This document shows, piece by piece, positions 19,274 through 27,912 of a DNA stretch of 64,000 bases. This stretch comes from Bacteroidales bacterium (GTDB lineage Bacteria; Bacteroidota; Bacteroidia; Bacteroidales; P3): assembly GCA_017480185.1 (NCBI GenBank), contig JAFVBC010000003.1, positions 1 to 64,000 on the forward strand. Direction: 5' to 3'. The notes under the pieces are model-generated. The model made no database searches and was not told the DNA's origin. It saw only the letters and a program-made list of their open reading frames with translations. The translations under genes were made by a program, and so were the position numbers. How positions within the stretch are numbered: the stretch's first letter is position 1; every line of letters starts with the position of its first letter.

Positions 19274-20187
19274 TTAATTATTACACTTTGTACGTGTTGG
19301 GGATTGATATTGCGTATGCGTACAGATGCTGGAAAGTAGTCGAATCGAGGCTCTATTTCCCGCTTTCCCGATAAGATTTGTTTATAGTCTACCACCAGTC
19401 TAAATTTGGACGCATCAATTGATGCAGCTGTGGTAGGTGATGTCCAGATCGATACTGCAACTTGCGAAGGATAGAGTTGAATACGTACTGTGCTATCAAT
19501 ACCATCTACCGTTATGGGTATTTGAAGCGTTTTTTCTACGTATTTTTCAACGGGTATATACACTTCAACTTCCGACTGCGAAAGACGGATACTTTTGTCG
19601 GCAGGTAGGGGAGGTGCGAGTTTTAACTTGAATGTTTTGGAAGAATTAACATCGGACAACTTAGTCTCGGCAACGTTTATGCACGTTATCCGCCTCAATG
19701 AAGCCTCCGTACCATACACAAGTATTGATTTTGGTACAACTGATACATCTCCACCCAATCCATAACCCTCGGCAAACTGCAAATGAAGGTTGTCGAGAGA
19801 TATGTCATATTGGCGACTTTGGCGTTCGGCAAAGCTCAAGGTAATCCCCCCCATATTGCTTGTTAGTCGTGTTTTATCATATCCATACTGCTGTTCTATC
19901 ATGGAGTAAAGCACATTGATGGGTATGTATTGCACGGCGGCGGTATCTTTTTGTAATCCAACTGTGAGTGGACGACTATGGATGAACGCCTTATGCCATA
20001 GTGCATTAAACCCGTTCATGTTTACAAGAACGGGGAGGGTGGTATCGGCCTTAACGAGGATAAAACGGTTTGTGTCGTAGCCCTGTATTTCAACGGAGAA
20101 CGACACTGGATAATTATGCCTATCGGATAATGTTAATCCTATCCATGTTAGAGCCGTCAATGATAGTATTATGATGAATTGCTTCAC
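19270..20187 (-). CDS. YbbR/CdaR-domain membrane protein
   Basis: A 305-residue protein with one N-terminal transmembrane segment (about 5-20) and an extracytoplasmic part made of YbbR-like beta domains. In Firmicutes the relative CdaR regulates a diadenylate cyclase; here no cyclase gene is adjacent, so that role is not implied. The gene sits between yajC and coaE with four-base overlaps on both sides, the usual Bacteroidales order. The family call rests mainly on this context plus domain pattern. Confidence 0.8.
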   Translation of the reverse strand: MKQFIIILSLTALTWIGLTLSDRHNYPVSFSVEIQGYDTNRFILVKADTTLPVLVNMNGFNALWHKAFIHSRPLTVGLQKDTAAVQYIPINVLYSMIEQQYGYDKTRLTSNMGGITLSFAERQSRQYDISLDNLHLQFAEGYGLGGDVSVVPKSILVYGTEASLRRITCINVAETKLSDVNSSKTFKLKLAPPLPADKSIRLSQSEVEVYIPVEKYVEKTLQIPITVDGIDSTVRIQLYPSQVAVSIWTSPTTAASIDASKFRLVVDYKQILSGKREIEPRFDYFPASVRIRNINPQHVQSVIIK

Positions 20188-20507
20188 TTCTTATCGTCGG
20201 CCTTTGGTTGAGGGGCTGGCTGAATCATCGCTTTTTCAACGGTTACAATGACGCCATTCGACACCTCAACATCAACGGTTGTTTCGGCCACTTCGTGCAC
20301 TTTCCCATATATGCCACCCGAGAAGATTACTCTATCTCCTTTTCTCAATTCCGAGCGAAACTTACGCTCTTCTTTCTCTTTTTTACGTTGCGGACGCATC
20401 ATAAGTATCCACATCACAACGAGCAACACTATCATCCATATCATCATGTTGCCACCAGACGATGCAGGAGCTTCAGCTGCTTGAAGAAGAATCATAGGTT
20501 TAATCAT
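20184..20507 (-). CDS. yajC: Preprotein translocase subunit YajC
   Basis: Small inner-membrane partner of SecDF in the Sec translocon. The 107 residues contain one transmembrane helix (about 20-37) followed immediately by MRPQRKKEKE, the family signature. The soluble part is typical (GDRVIFSGGIYGKVHEV). It lies 35 bases downstream of a DUF1573 lipoprotein gene and overlaps ybbR by four bases. Confidence 0.95.
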   Translation of the reverse strand: MIKPMILLQAAEAPASSGGNMMIWMIVLLVVMWILMMRPQRKKEKEERKFRSELRKGDRVIFSGGIYGKVHEVAETTVDVEVSNGVIVTVEKAMIQPAPQPKADDKK

Positions 20508-20542
20508 ATCTTTTTTGCTTTTGTTATTTATTCGACAATATG

Positions 20543-21004
20543 TTAACGTCCAACTTGAGCTAATATTTTAAGCTTTTTATTGGCTGGTTGCGAATTGTTT
20601 ATCACCGTTATTTCTTGGTATTGTTGCCCCGATTTGCCTGCGCTTTTGAATGTTACGGTTATGTAGCCTTCACCACCAGGGGCAATTCTCCCACGTGGAA
20701 AATCGGCCACCGTGCAACCACATGTAGCGTCGCAGTGGCTTATCACCAAGTCGGCGTTACCTGTGTTTTTGAAGTGAAAGCTGTAACTGATGCTTTCGCC
20801 TGCCGAGAGACGACCAAAATCGTGCATATCTTCGTCAAAGGTCAACTCGGGCATCTTCATATTGCTATCGAACCCTTCGGCGCTTTGGGGGTTACGTATC
20901 AAGTCGGTGGCTATTGTGCCTGTCTTTTTATTGTTGCATGAAATGGCTATGAATGCCATGCACAACACCGTCAGGCAAAACGTTGTGATTGTTCTACGGT
21001 TCAT
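20543..21004 (-). CDS. DUF1573 lipoprotein
   Basis: A 153-residue lipoprotein: the signal segment ends FIAISC, giving an acylated Cys at about residue 23. The rest (about 55-150) is a DUF1573 immunoglobulin-like domain with the family pattern HDFGRLSAGESISYSF, NTGNADLVIS and CGCTVADFP. Function is unknown, probably periplasmic or surface adhesion or assembly. It sits three bases after nusB and before yajC in the long operon. Confidence 0.9.
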   Translation of the reverse strand: MNRRTITTFCLTVLCMAFIAISCNNKKTGTIATDLIRNPQSAEGFDSNMKMPELTFDEDMHDFGRLSAGESISYSFHFKNTGNADLVISHCDATCGCTVADFPRGRIAPGGEGYITVTFKSAGKSGQQYQEITVINNSQPANKKLKILAQVGR

Positions 21005-21007
21005 TTA

Positions 21008-21982
21008 TTAAAGGCTTTGTGGGTCCGACAGCAGTCCGCGACCGCTTTTTACAATGCGTCCTTTCGAACGCAACTCTATTATAATTTTATCTATTATGCC
21101 ATTGATAAACAACTTGCTGCGCTCCGAACTAAACTCTTTCGACAACTCAATATACTCGTCCACCGTTACTTTCTCTGGTATCGAGGGGCAGTTTATCAAC
21201 TCCGATATAGCCATTTCTACAAGCAACACGTCCATGTGAGCCACTCGTTCAAACTCCCATCCCTGCAAGTGCTGCTTTATTATTTGCTCGTATTCTGTTT
21301 GATTTATAATGGTAAACGACAGAAGGTTGCGAGCAAACGACATTGCCTCTTCGTCTTTTACCACTCGTGCATCGTACATCAGTGGCCACGGAGTTGCTTC
21401 GTTGAACGAGGCTTCCTCTATGGTTTTAAGCATCATGTAGTTGTACTGGGCAATTTGATAAAAGTCGTCCTCCCACAACAGGCTGCGTTCTTCAAGCACA
21501 GTTGCAAGCACTTCGCGCGTCATAAGGAAGCGAAACAGTTGTATTGCAAATGCTTTGTCGGTTTCAAACGTGTGCCTTTCGTCTTCTAAATACTCGGCAT
21601 AAAAGTCCTGTTTGCGCAACTGCAAGAACGCATCGCGCATGGCATCGTCATGCACTTGCCAACATCCGCCCCAGTTGTCGAAGTGTTTCTTCAGTTCATA
21701 GTTGTCGGTGATGCGACGTATAAACTCGTTGTCAAGCAGCTTGGTGTTGGGGTTCAACTCTTCTTTGGTGGGCATAAACTTATGTTTTCCCTCGTCGAGG
21801 ACCACCGCACATGTGTCAACTATTGCTGGCAACGCGCCTATCTGCAGCACGCCCAGCTCGTTCAGCCGCTGCATGTGGTAGTCAAACGTGCGCAGAGCTT
21901 CGTTGGCATTGCTACTTTCGTTGCATTGAGTGGCGTAGATGGCTTGCAGCACCTTGCTGCGTAAAAAGTGACGACTCAGCAT
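21008..21982 (-). CDS. nusB: Transcription antitermination factor NusB, long form
   Basis: RNA-binding factor that joins NusE in antitermination complexes on rRNA operons. The 324 residues are about twice the length of enterobacterial NusB. The conserved NusB core is at the C-terminal end (about 190-305: FARNLLSFTI, WEFERVAHMDVLLVEMAISEL, VDEYIELSKEFSSERSKLFING). It is preceded by an N-terminal helical extension that starts like NusB too (LSRHFLRSKVLQAIYA). This long form is usual in Bacteroidota. It starts 26 bases after leuS. Confidence 0.93.
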   Translation of the reverse strand: MLSRHFLRSKVLQAIYATQCNESSNANEALRTFDYHMQRLNELGVLQIGALPAIVDTCAVVLDEGKHKFMPTKEELNPNTKLLDNEFIRRITDNYELKKHFDNWGGCWQVHDDAMRDAFLQLRKQDFYAEYLEDERHTFETDKAFAIQLFRFLMTREVLATVLEERSLLWEDDFYQIAQYNYMMLKTIEEASFNEATPWPLMYDARVVKDEEAMSFARNLLSFTIINQTEYEQIIKQHLQGWEFERVAHMDVLLVEMAISELINCPSIPEKVTVDEYIELSKEFSSERSKLFINGIIDKIIIELRSKGRIVKSGRGLLSDPQSL

Positions 21983-22008
21983 GGGATGAGGTGTGTATGA
22001 GATTTACT

Positions 22009-24849
22009 TTATAGTACGATGTTGATTATCTTACCAGGAACAAATATAACCTTGCGTGGTTCGCGACCGTCTATCCATTTCTGCCCATCGGCACTTTCTT
22101 TCACCGCTGCCAGGGCTTGTTCCTGTGTGCACTGGGTTGGTAGCTCTATTACGAAGCGCATCTTTCCGTTGAACGACACTGGATATTTCACACTGTCCTC
22201 TACCAACATTTGCGGATCGTATTGTGGCCAGGGGGCATCGCACACTGTGGTGTTGTGTCCCATTACATGCCACAACTCCTCGGCCATGTGTGGGGCAAAC
22301 GGAGCCATGAGCACCACCAACGGTTCAAGCACCTGCCTACTACTGCATTGTTGACTTTGCAGCTCGTTGGTGCATATCATGAACGTAGACACTGCCGTGT
22401 TGAACGAGAAGCGCTCAATATCGTCGGTTATCTTCTTTATAGTCTGATGCAAGGTCTTAAGGCTTTGTTTGCTCGGAGCCTCATCGGTGATATTGTCGTA
22501 TAACTTCCAGAATTTCTTGAGGAAACGTGCCACGCCCTCGATGCCATTGGTGTCCCACGGTTTTGATTGTTCGACAGGCCCCAAAAACATCTCATACAGA
22601 CGCAACGTGTCGGCACCATAGCGCGCCACTAAATCGTCGGGGTTTTGCACGTTGTACATCGACTTCGACATTTTCTCAATCTCCCATCCACACACATATT
22701 TTCCGTCTTCCAACTCAAATCGTGCGTTGGCAAATTCGGGACGCCACTGGCGAAACTTCTCAATGTCGAGCACATCGTTGTTCACAATGTTTATGTCAAC
22801 ATGTATCGGAACTGTGTTTTCGGCCCTACCGTCAATGCCTTTCGAGATGAAGAGGTCTGGGTCGGTCTTGCTGCGATACACAAAGTTCGACCGTCCTTGT
22901 ATCATGCCTTGATTGATCAGTTTTCGGAATGGCTCGTCGCACACCGTCAATCCCAGGTCGAAGAGGAACTTATTCCAGAAACGAGCATATATCAAGTGCC
23001 CTGTGCCATGTTCGGCACCACCCACATAGAGGTCTACCTGCTGCCAGTATGCAACTGCATCGTGGCTAAAGTATTCCTTGTCGTTGTGCGGGTCCATATA
23101 TCGCAGATAGTAGCCACTGCTGCCGGCAAAACCGGGCATGGTGCTCAATTCAAGAGGGAATATGGTCTTGTTGTCGATGCTATTTGTGGCCACCACACAG
23201 CGTTTTGCTTCGTCCCAAGCCCATTGCTCGGCATGCCCCAGCGGTGGTTCGCCGTTGGCGGTGGGCTTAAAGTCTTTCACTTCGGGCAACTGCAACGGCA
23301 GGCACTCCTCGGGAATGGTGTGGGGATGACCGTTTTTGTAGTACACCGGGAAAGGTTCGCCCCAGTAGCGTTGACGGCTAAATATGGCGTCGCGCAGGCG
23401 GTAGTTTACCGTGCGGTGCCCAATGCCAAGCTCTTCTATGCGAGCAATGACGGTCTGCATGGCCTCTTTCACTTTCATGCCTGTGATAAAGCCGCTGTTG
23501 ACGCAGTAGCCCACCTTGCTGTCGAGGCTCTCGCTCCATGTTGATGGGTCGCTCAACCGCTGTGGGTCGGTGGCCACCACCTGGCGTATGGGCAGACCAA
23601 AGTGGCGAGCAAAGGCAAAGTCGCGGCTATCGTGTGCAGGCACTGCCATGATTGCTCCCGTGCCGTAGCCGGCCAACACATAGTCGCTCACCCATATCGG
23701 GATGCGCTCTTCGGTGAGAGGATTGATTGCATAGGCACCAGTGAATACGCCGCTCACCCGCTTTACCTCGGCTTGACGCTCGCGCTCGCTTCTGTTTTTT
23801 GCCCAGTTGACGTAGGCTTCCACCTCGGCTCGCTGCTCGTCTGTTACAATCTGGCTTATCATTTCGTGCTCGGGGCAAAGCACCATAAACGTAACGCCGA
23901 AGATGGTGTCGGGACGAGTGGTGAATATTTCAAAGGCATTCTGACTGTGCAGTCCGTCCCAGTCGCCCATGTATATGTCTTTCCAGTCAGCAGCACCTTG
24001 TGGCGCAATGGGGAACCACACGGCGGCACCTTCGCTGCGACCAATCCAGTTGCGCTGAATCTCCTTTAGGCTGTCGCTCCAGTCCACCTGCTCCAACCCA
24101 TCTACCAAGCGCTGGGCATAGGCGGTGATGCGCAGGCTCCATTGACGCATCAACTTGCGTTCCACGGGGTAACCACCGCGCACACTCAATCCGTTTACCA
24201 CCTCGTCGTTGGCCAACACCGTGCCCAACTCCGGACACCAGTTGACAGCCGTGTCGGCCAGGTAGGCCAGGCGGTAGTTCATCAAGCACTCTTCGCGCTC
24301 GTCGGCAGTCATGTCGCCCCACGACTTGCCACCACAGGGCTGCTCAATGCCCTGCTCAAATTTTGCAACCAACTCGCTTATTGGGCGAGCACGGTCGAGG
24401 GCAGCATCGTAATAGTGGTTGAACAGTTGAATAAACGTCCACTGCGTCCAACGATAGTACTTGGGGTCGCAAGTGCGCACTTCGCGATCCCAATCAAAAC
24501 TGAACCCAATCCTATCCAATTGCTCACGATAGCGCGCTATGTTCTGCGTTGTGGTGATTGACGGATGTTGACCCGTTTGTATGGCATATTGCTCGGCTGG
24601 CAAGCCATAGGCATCATATCCCATGGGGTGCAACACGTTGTAGCCACGCAAGCGTTTGTAGCGGCTGTATATATCGCTGGCTATGTAACCCAGTGGGTGG
24701 CCAACGTGCAACCCAGCCCCCGAGGGGTAGGGGAACATGTCGAGAACGTAAAAATGAGGCTTGTCTCCGCCATTAGTGCAGCTGTAGGTCTTTTGCTGTT
24801 TCCAATACTCTTGCCAACGCTGCTCCAGTAAGCTAAAATTATACTCCAT
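22009..24849 (-). CDS. leuS: Leucyl-tRNA synthetase
   Basis: Charges tRNA-Leu in the cytoplasm. The 946-residue class I synthetase has the HIGH-like motif HVGHP near residue 48, an editing domain (about 235-420) and the KMSKS motif (KMSKSMYN) at about 708. A C-terminal anticodon-binding domain follows. All are intact. A -7 promoter element lies 49-56 bases upstream. It is the first gene of a run of eight minus-strand genes whose spacing is at most 35 bases and mostly four-base overlaps. Confidence 0.97.
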   Translation of the reverse strand: MEYNFSLLEQRWQEYWKQQKTYSCTNGGDKPHFYVLDMFPYPSGAGLHVGHPLGYIASDIYSRYKRLRGYNVLHPMGYDAYGLPAEQYAIQTGQHPSITTTQNIARYREQLDRIGFSFDWDREVRTCDPKYYRWTQWTFIQLFNHYYDAALDRARPISELVAKFEQGIEQPCGGKSWGDMTADEREECLMNYRLAYLADTAVNWCPELGTVLANDEVVNGLSVRGGYPVERKLMRQWSLRITAYAQRLVDGLEQVDWSDSLKEIQRNWIGRSEGAAVWFPIAPQGAADWKDIYMGDWDGLHSQNAFEIFTTRPDTIFGVTFMVLCPEHEMISQIVTDEQRAEVEAYVNWAKNRSERERQAEVKRVSGVFTGAYAINPLTEERIPIWVSDYVLAGYGTGAIMAVPAHDSRDFAFARHFGLPIRQVVATDPQRLSDPSTWSESLDSKVGYCVNSGFITGMKVKEAMQTVIARIEELGIGHRTVNYRLRDAIFSRQRYWGEPFPVYYKNGHPHTIPEECLPLQLPEVKDFKPTANGEPPLGHAEQWAWDEAKRCVVATNSIDNKTIFPLELSTMPGFAGSSGYYLRYMDPHNDKEYFSHDAVAYWQQVDLYVGGAEHGTGHLIYARFWNKFLFDLGLTVCDEPFRKLINQGMIQGRSNFVYRSKTDPDLFISKGIDGRAENTVPIHVDINIVNNDVLDIEKFRQWRPEFANARFELEDGKYVCGWEIEKMSKSMYNVQNPDDLVARYGADTLRLYEMFLGPVEQSKPWDTNGIEGVARFLKKFWKLYDNITDEAPSKQSLKTLHQTIKKITDDIERFSFNTAVSTFMICTNELQSQQCSSRQVLEPLVVLMAPFAPHMAEELWHVMGHNTTVCDAPWPQYDPQMLVEDSVKYPVSFNGKMRFVIELPTQCTQEQALAAVKESADGQKWIDGREPRKVIFVPGKIINIVL

Positions 24850-24897
24850 TGTGTGTCAATGATATTTGCCGTCTATCGCTCGGACGGTAATGGGTTG

Positions 24898-24905
24898 CAA
24901 ATTTA
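24898..24905 (-). promoter_or_regulatory. -7 promoter element of leuS operon
   Basis: On the minus strand this reads TAAATTTG followed by CA, matching TAnnTTTG. It predicts an mRNA start around 24891 and a leader of about 42 bases before leuS. Confidence 0.65.
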
Positions 24906-25028
24906 GTGAAAAAATCTGGAATTGTAAGAAAACAAGTTATTGGCGGTTTATACGCCACTTGATACTTGCGCCGCAAGTGGTGGAATAAATGGTGTCAAGC
25001 AGGTATCAACTTCGGCACAAGTAAGGCC

Positions 25029-25087
25029 GTTCTTCAGTAGTTCTTCAGTTGTTCTTCAGTCATTGACTGAAGAACAACTGAAGAACT
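25029..25087. repeat. 11-bp-unit hairpin element, family 1, copy 1
   Basis: A perfect 22-bp inverted repeat (arms 25039-25060 and 25066-25087) with a five-base loop CATTG. Each arm is two 11-bp units of the type GTTCTTCAGTT; a third unit (CGTTCTTCAGT) precedes the left arm only. Flanking ACAAGTAAGG and CCTACTTG extend the symmetry imperfectly. The same element occurs at 40728-40818. Confidence 0.9.
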
Positions 25088-25151
25088 GCCCTACTTGATA
25101 CCTACTTGAGGCGAAGTTAATGTCTGCTGGTGGTGAAGTGTGGCAGGGGCG

Positions 25152-25913
25152 TCAGCAGCTGGCAAGGTACATGCCCACCATGCAGTGGTTGATCAGAAGG
25201 CGCGATTTGTCCGACAGTTGGTTGCTGTTGCTCAACCGCGAGGGGTCAATGAGGTTGCCATGAGAGTCGACAAATGTGCCACAGGCTATTATCCACCTTT
25301 CGTTGCTCCTGGTGCCACTGCTTATTATGTTGTGCTCTATCAGCAGGTCGATAAGGTAGTGCAACCCGTTCAGTTTTCCGTTCCACCTCACCCAGCAGTG
25401 TTGCTGCTTTGCCTCTTGCACGTTGTGATAGGCCTCAAATGCCATTCGCGCATTGTCGAGGTTGTTGTGGTCGGACGGGAGCAGGTTGTGTTGCGACATC
25501 CGCCTCAGGCTTTCGCACAGATAGTCGATCTGGTAGCCACTATTGCTGTTGTTGTATTGAAAATGCTGCTGAGCGTAGGGCGACGAGGGTTTGCAGCCCC
25601 ACTTTTCTCTGCATGCCGTTTGCACATGCAACGTTTTTGGATCGGGCATTGCGCGACGTGCCTCAATTATGTCGCTGATGCCTTTGGCACGTTCCAGACA
25701 GGCATAGCCGAAGTCGAGGTCTTGGTGCTGCTCGTAGAAGTCGAGCCACAGGGCGTATTGCTCGGCGTATGGCACGCGATGCTCCATCATCATTCGATGC
25801 AGCAGGTCAACGTCGGGAGGATAGAGTTGGTCGCGATAGGTTATGCGCCCCTCGCAGCTGCCATCGTTGGGCAGTTGTGTGTTGTCGTTGTGCGATTGAG
25901 GGGTGTATAACAT
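25152..25913 (-). CDS. Unrecognised protein
   Basis: A 253-residue soluble-looking protein with no signal peptide or membrane segment, rich in Asn, His and Gln. I recognise no domain. A Cys-Gly-Thr-Phe-Val-Asp segment followed by HGNLIDPSRLSNSNQLSDKS near the C-terminus looks like a conserved core. The frame stays open upstream to 26165, but a leftward promoter element at 25940-25947 lies inside that extension, so ATG 25913 is chosen. It is divergent from an HTH gene, with paired palindromes between them, and lies at the edge of an accessory-looking block. It could be a regulator partner or belong to a Bacteroidales DUF family I cannot name. Confidence 0.65.
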   Translation of the reverse strand: MLYTPQSHNDNTQLPNDGSCEGRITYRDQLYPPDVDLLHRMMMEHRVPYAEQYALWLDFYEQHQDLDFGYACLERAKGISDIIEARRAMPDPKTLHVQTACREKWGCKPSSPYAQQHFQYNNSNSGYQIDYLCESLRRMSQHNLLPSDHNNLDNARMAFEAYHNVQEAKQQHCWVRWNGKLNGLHYLIDLLIEHNIISSGTRSNERWIIACGTFVDSHGNLIDPSRLSNSNQLSDKSRLLINHCMVGMYLASC

Positions 25914-25939
25914 ATATCTATATAATAAGCAAAGTAGTG

Positions 25940-25947
25940 CAAATTTA
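25940..25947 (-). promoter_or_regulatory. -7 promoter element, leftward
   Basis: Minus strand reads TAAATTTG followed by CA. It is 27 bases upstream of the ATG at 25913 and sets that start. Confidence 0.6.
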
Positions 25948-25960
25948 CATCTTTTTTCGC

Positions 25961-25990
25961 TGCAACATGCATTTTTTTGCTGCATGTTGA
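25961..25990. promoter_or_regulatory. Palindromic operator-like site 1
   Basis: TGCAACATGCA, nine bases, then TGCATGTTGA. The arms match at nine of ten central positions. The site covers the -33 region of the leftward promoter. The same half-site recurs at 26037-26071. Confidence 0.55.
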
Positions 25991-26036
25991 CTTTTAATGT
26001 CAAGTTGTTGATAATTAGTGTAATGCTGTAGATTGC

Positions 26037-26071
26037 TGCAACATGCACCTGCATGTCGACTGCATGTTGCA
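26037..26071. promoter_or_regulatory. Palindromic operator-like site 2
   Basis: TGCAACATGCA and TGCATGTTGCA form a perfect 11-bp inverted repeat with a 13-base spacer that itself contains TGCATGT. It ends eight bases before the TTG of the rightward promoter at 26080-26112. Confidence 0.6.
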
Positions 26072-26079
26072 ATGGCGCA

Positions 26080-26112
26080 TTGCCACCAGCCATCGGGGCG
26101 GTTTTATGTTTG
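26080..26112 (+). promoter_or_regulatory. Promoter of the HTH gene
   Basis: TTG at 26080-26082, a 22-base spacer, then TATGTTTG at 26105-26112, a good fit to the Bacteroidota TTG / TAnnTTTG arrangement. It predicts a leader of about 67 bases before ATG 26186. Confidence 0.6.
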
Positions 26113-26185
26113 CAATTGTTTTCGGTTGGCCAGCCTAAAAACACAGCAAGTAAGAAGAGTTTCACAATTCAAATCAGATTTCATT

Positions 26186-26656
26186 ATGACTCACGAAGAA
26201 CTAAGCCATTTGTTTGCCCAATTGGGCATCGACCTCGACCCCAAGCCCACGCTTATCTACGTGTTTTACTTGACACCCGACGGACTGGTGAACAATTTCT
26301 CTATCAGCGAACGGCGAGCCCGCAACGCCAGCGGGCAACATCTCACCGATGCTCAAGTGGCTGCACTGTTTGAACACATGCCTGCCGCCCACAATGCCAA
26401 GGTGTTGGCCGTAGAACGCCCAGGCAAACAGCCTGTTGAGTGGCTGGATGCCACCGATGTGTGCCGTCTGCTTGGCATTTCGCGTCAGACGCTTCGTCGG
26501 TGGATGGCGCTGGGAGTGCTGCATGGAGCCCGTGTGGGCAAACGCTACTACTTTGAGTGCGAGGCTATAGATGCCTTTGTACGCTCGAACATGATGCAAG
26601 AAAATGGCCGACTTGACAGGGCCAACATCGCAGTGGCCGACCCCGACAAATGCTGA
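26186..26656 (+). CDS. Helix-turn-helix DNA-binding protein (excisionase/MerR-type HTH)
   Basis: A 156-residue protein. Residues about 86-134 form a winged-HTH of the HTH_17 kind: WLDATDVCRLLGISRQTLRRWM followed by a basic wing (ARVGKRYYF) and a terminal helix. In phage this fold binds DNA as an excisionase; in Bacteroidota many stand-alone versions have unknown roles. The N-terminal 85 residues have no domain I recognise. The reading frame is open from 26033, but the promoter at 26080-26112 falls within that extension, so ATG 26186 is used. No integrase is near. It may bind the palindromes just upstream. Confidence 0.8.
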   Translation: MTHEELSHLFAQLGIDLDPKPTLIYVFYLTPDGLVNNFSISERRARNASGQHLTDAQVAALFEHMPAAHNAKVLAVERPGKQPVEWLDATDVCRLLGISRQTLRRWMALGVLHGARVGKRYYFECEAIDAFVRSNMMQENGRLDRANIAVADPDKC

Positions 26657-26792
26657 CAAAAGCATACAAATGCTTACTTATCGCACACTTTTAAGCCCCT
26701 TGGCCTGTCGGCGTGTATATTCTTCTTGTCGGTCGCGACGACACAACGTTCAAACAAATCAAAAGTAAAATCAAAAACAAACATCAAGTTTT

Positions 26793-27446
26793 ATGGCAAA
26801 AGTTAATAAGGGTATCCTCGATGGATACATCGGCAAGGTTGGAACCGTCATTGGTTACTTCGTTCATGGAAAGGCTATTATGAGGTCGGCATCAAAAAGT
26901 TTCACCGATGCCAACACGCAGAAGCAGCAGTTGGTGCGAACCCGCTTTGGAGCATTAAGCGCACTGCAGAGTGGCTTTATGCCCGCCGTGAATATGGGCA
27001 TGAGTCGCCTGGCACGTCAACAACGCAACACACCTGCCAACTGCTTTGTCAGTCGCAACTGGAATGCTGTGTCGGCTTTCACCCCTGGCGAGGCTGAGGT
27101 TGACTATTCGAAGATTGTGGTTGCCGAGGGAAATCTGCCGTCGGTGGTGTTTTCTGCCCCCTCGTTTGAGGAAAGTCTGTCTGTGGGTGCCACCTTTGTG
27201 GGCAATACCGACATGGGTAAGGCTACAGAGATAGACGATGTTTACCTCTTCCTCTATGCCCCATCAACCGGTCAAGGCATGCTTGGCGTGCCTGCTCATC
27301 GCTCCGACCAACGCATCATAGTTGGTGTGCCAAGCAACTGGAGCGGCATGAAAGTGCACATCTATGGCTTTGCTGTGGGACGTGGCGCAGAAAACGGAGG
27401 CCTGGTGTCGCACAGTTCCTACCTCGGATCGGGCACCATTGCCTGA
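26793..27446 (+). CDS. DUF6266 family protein
   Basis: A 217-residue protein beginning MAKVNKGILDGYIGKVGTV, the hallmark N-terminus of the DUF6266 family found in Bacteroidota. No signal peptide is evident, although the composition (Ser, Gly, Val rich, beta-type) suggests a structural protein. Function is unknown. It follows the HTH gene after 136 bases and precedes a smalll gene, from which it is separated by a perfect GC-rich hairpin. No -7 element is clear just upstream. Confidence 0.82.
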   Translation: MAKVNKGILDGYIGKVGTVIGYFVHGKAIMRSASKSFTDANTQKQQLVRTRFGALSALQSGFMPAVNMGMSRLARQQRNTPANCFVSRNWNAVSAFTPGEAEVDYSKIVVAEGNLPSVVFSAPSFEESLSVGATFVGNTDMGKATEIDDVYLFLYAPSTGQGMLGVPAHRSDQRIIVGVPSNWSGMKVHIYGFAVGRGAENGGLVSHSSYLGSGTIA

Positions 27447-27459
27447 TTTGCCCAAGTGT

Positions 27460-27486
27460 GGTAGGCGCGTCAACGACGCGCCTACC
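27460..27486. repeat. Perfect GC-rich hairpin between DUF6266 and smalll genes
   Basis: GGTAGGCGCGTC and GACGCGCCTACC, 12 bp with a three-base loop. No T-run follows, so it is not a classical terminator; it may be a partial terminator, an mRNA-stabilising structure or a dispersed palindrome. Confidence 0.7.
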
Positions 27487-27547
27487 CAGTTATCAACACA
27501 AGCAAAATTAGTAAGAAAAACAAACATCACTTAAAACAACAAACGCT

Positions 27548-27685
27548 ATGGCTATAAATGGAAACAACATCAACCCCTCTCGATTGCAGAAATGGCTTAA
27601 AGTGGCTATTGCAGTGCTATCTGCTTTGGCCGGTGCTTTGGCTCAATATGCCACCTCTTTTATGACAGCAGTGGTGGGACAGTAG
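27548..27685 (+). CDS. Smalll family protein, 45 residues
   Basis: ATG at 27548 opens a 45-codon frame ending at TAG 27683. It starts MAINGNNINPSRLQKW, then has one hydrophobic helix (about 18-42, beginning LKVAIAVLSALAGALAQ). Length and pattern match the tiny Bacteroidota family annotated as smalll protein, usually next to HU-like, amidase or DUF6266-type genes. Function is unknown; it is likely a small membrane peptide. Both sides are marked by perfect GC-rich hairpins (27460-27486 and 27694-27724). Confidence 0.7.
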   Translation: MAINGNNINPSRLQKWLKVAIAVLSALAGALAQYATSFMTAVVGQ

Positions 27686-27693
27686 GGTGTCGG

Positions 27694-27724
27694 ATGTGGC
27701 GCAACCCGATAGGTTGCGCCACAT
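27694..27724. terminator. Strong hairpin after the smalll gene
   Basis: ATGTGGCGCAACC and GGTTGCGCCACAT form a perfect 13-bp stem with loop CGATA, nine bases after the stop. There is no clean T-run, so termination is probable but not certain. Confidence 0.6.
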
Positions 27725-27773
27725 TATCAAATAGCTGCTGTTGAAAAGTGGAAACATAAAAAACATTAAAATA

Positions 27774-27804
27774 TTTGCTCCATGCCAAAATGTTTGTACC
27801 TTTG
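27774..27804 (+). promoter_or_regulatory. Promoter of the small-protein/lipoprotein pair
   Basis: TTTG at 27774-27777, a 19-base spacer, then TACCTTTG at 27797-27804 followed by CA. This is the closest match to the full Bacteroidota consensus in the window. It predicts a leader of about 100 bases before ATG 27913. Confidence 0.75.
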
Positions 27805-27912
27805 CAACCAAACCAAACGACACGTAGGAAGATTGTCGATGGTCATAAGTTGTTAATAATGAATTCTTTACCCCCCCTGCAAAAATGGGGAACGAGGAGT
27901 AAACGACTTGTT

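Larger units (their letters stand above)
24850..25151. other. Intergenic region upstream of leuS
   Basis: This 302-base gap holds the leuS promoter element near its left end and an 11-bp-unit hairpin element on the right. A small extra palindrome, ACTTGC-GCC-GCAAGT, lies at 24964-24978. I see no gene in it. Confidence 0.6.

Noticed and set aside
22645..23544. 299-codon plus-strand frame opposite leuS
   Set aside because: Antisense shadow within an intact leucyl-tRNA synthetase gene.
25140..25910. 256-codon plus-strand frame opposite the unrecognised minus-strand gene
   Set aside because: The minus-strand frame has a correctly placed promoter and more protein-like composition; the plus one is Val-rich antisense.
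25152..27724. Integrated mobile element around the HTH, DUF6266 and smalll genes
   Set aside because: No integrase, transposase, relaxase, tRNA or flanking direct repeats are visible; only the excisionase-like HTH fold suggested it.
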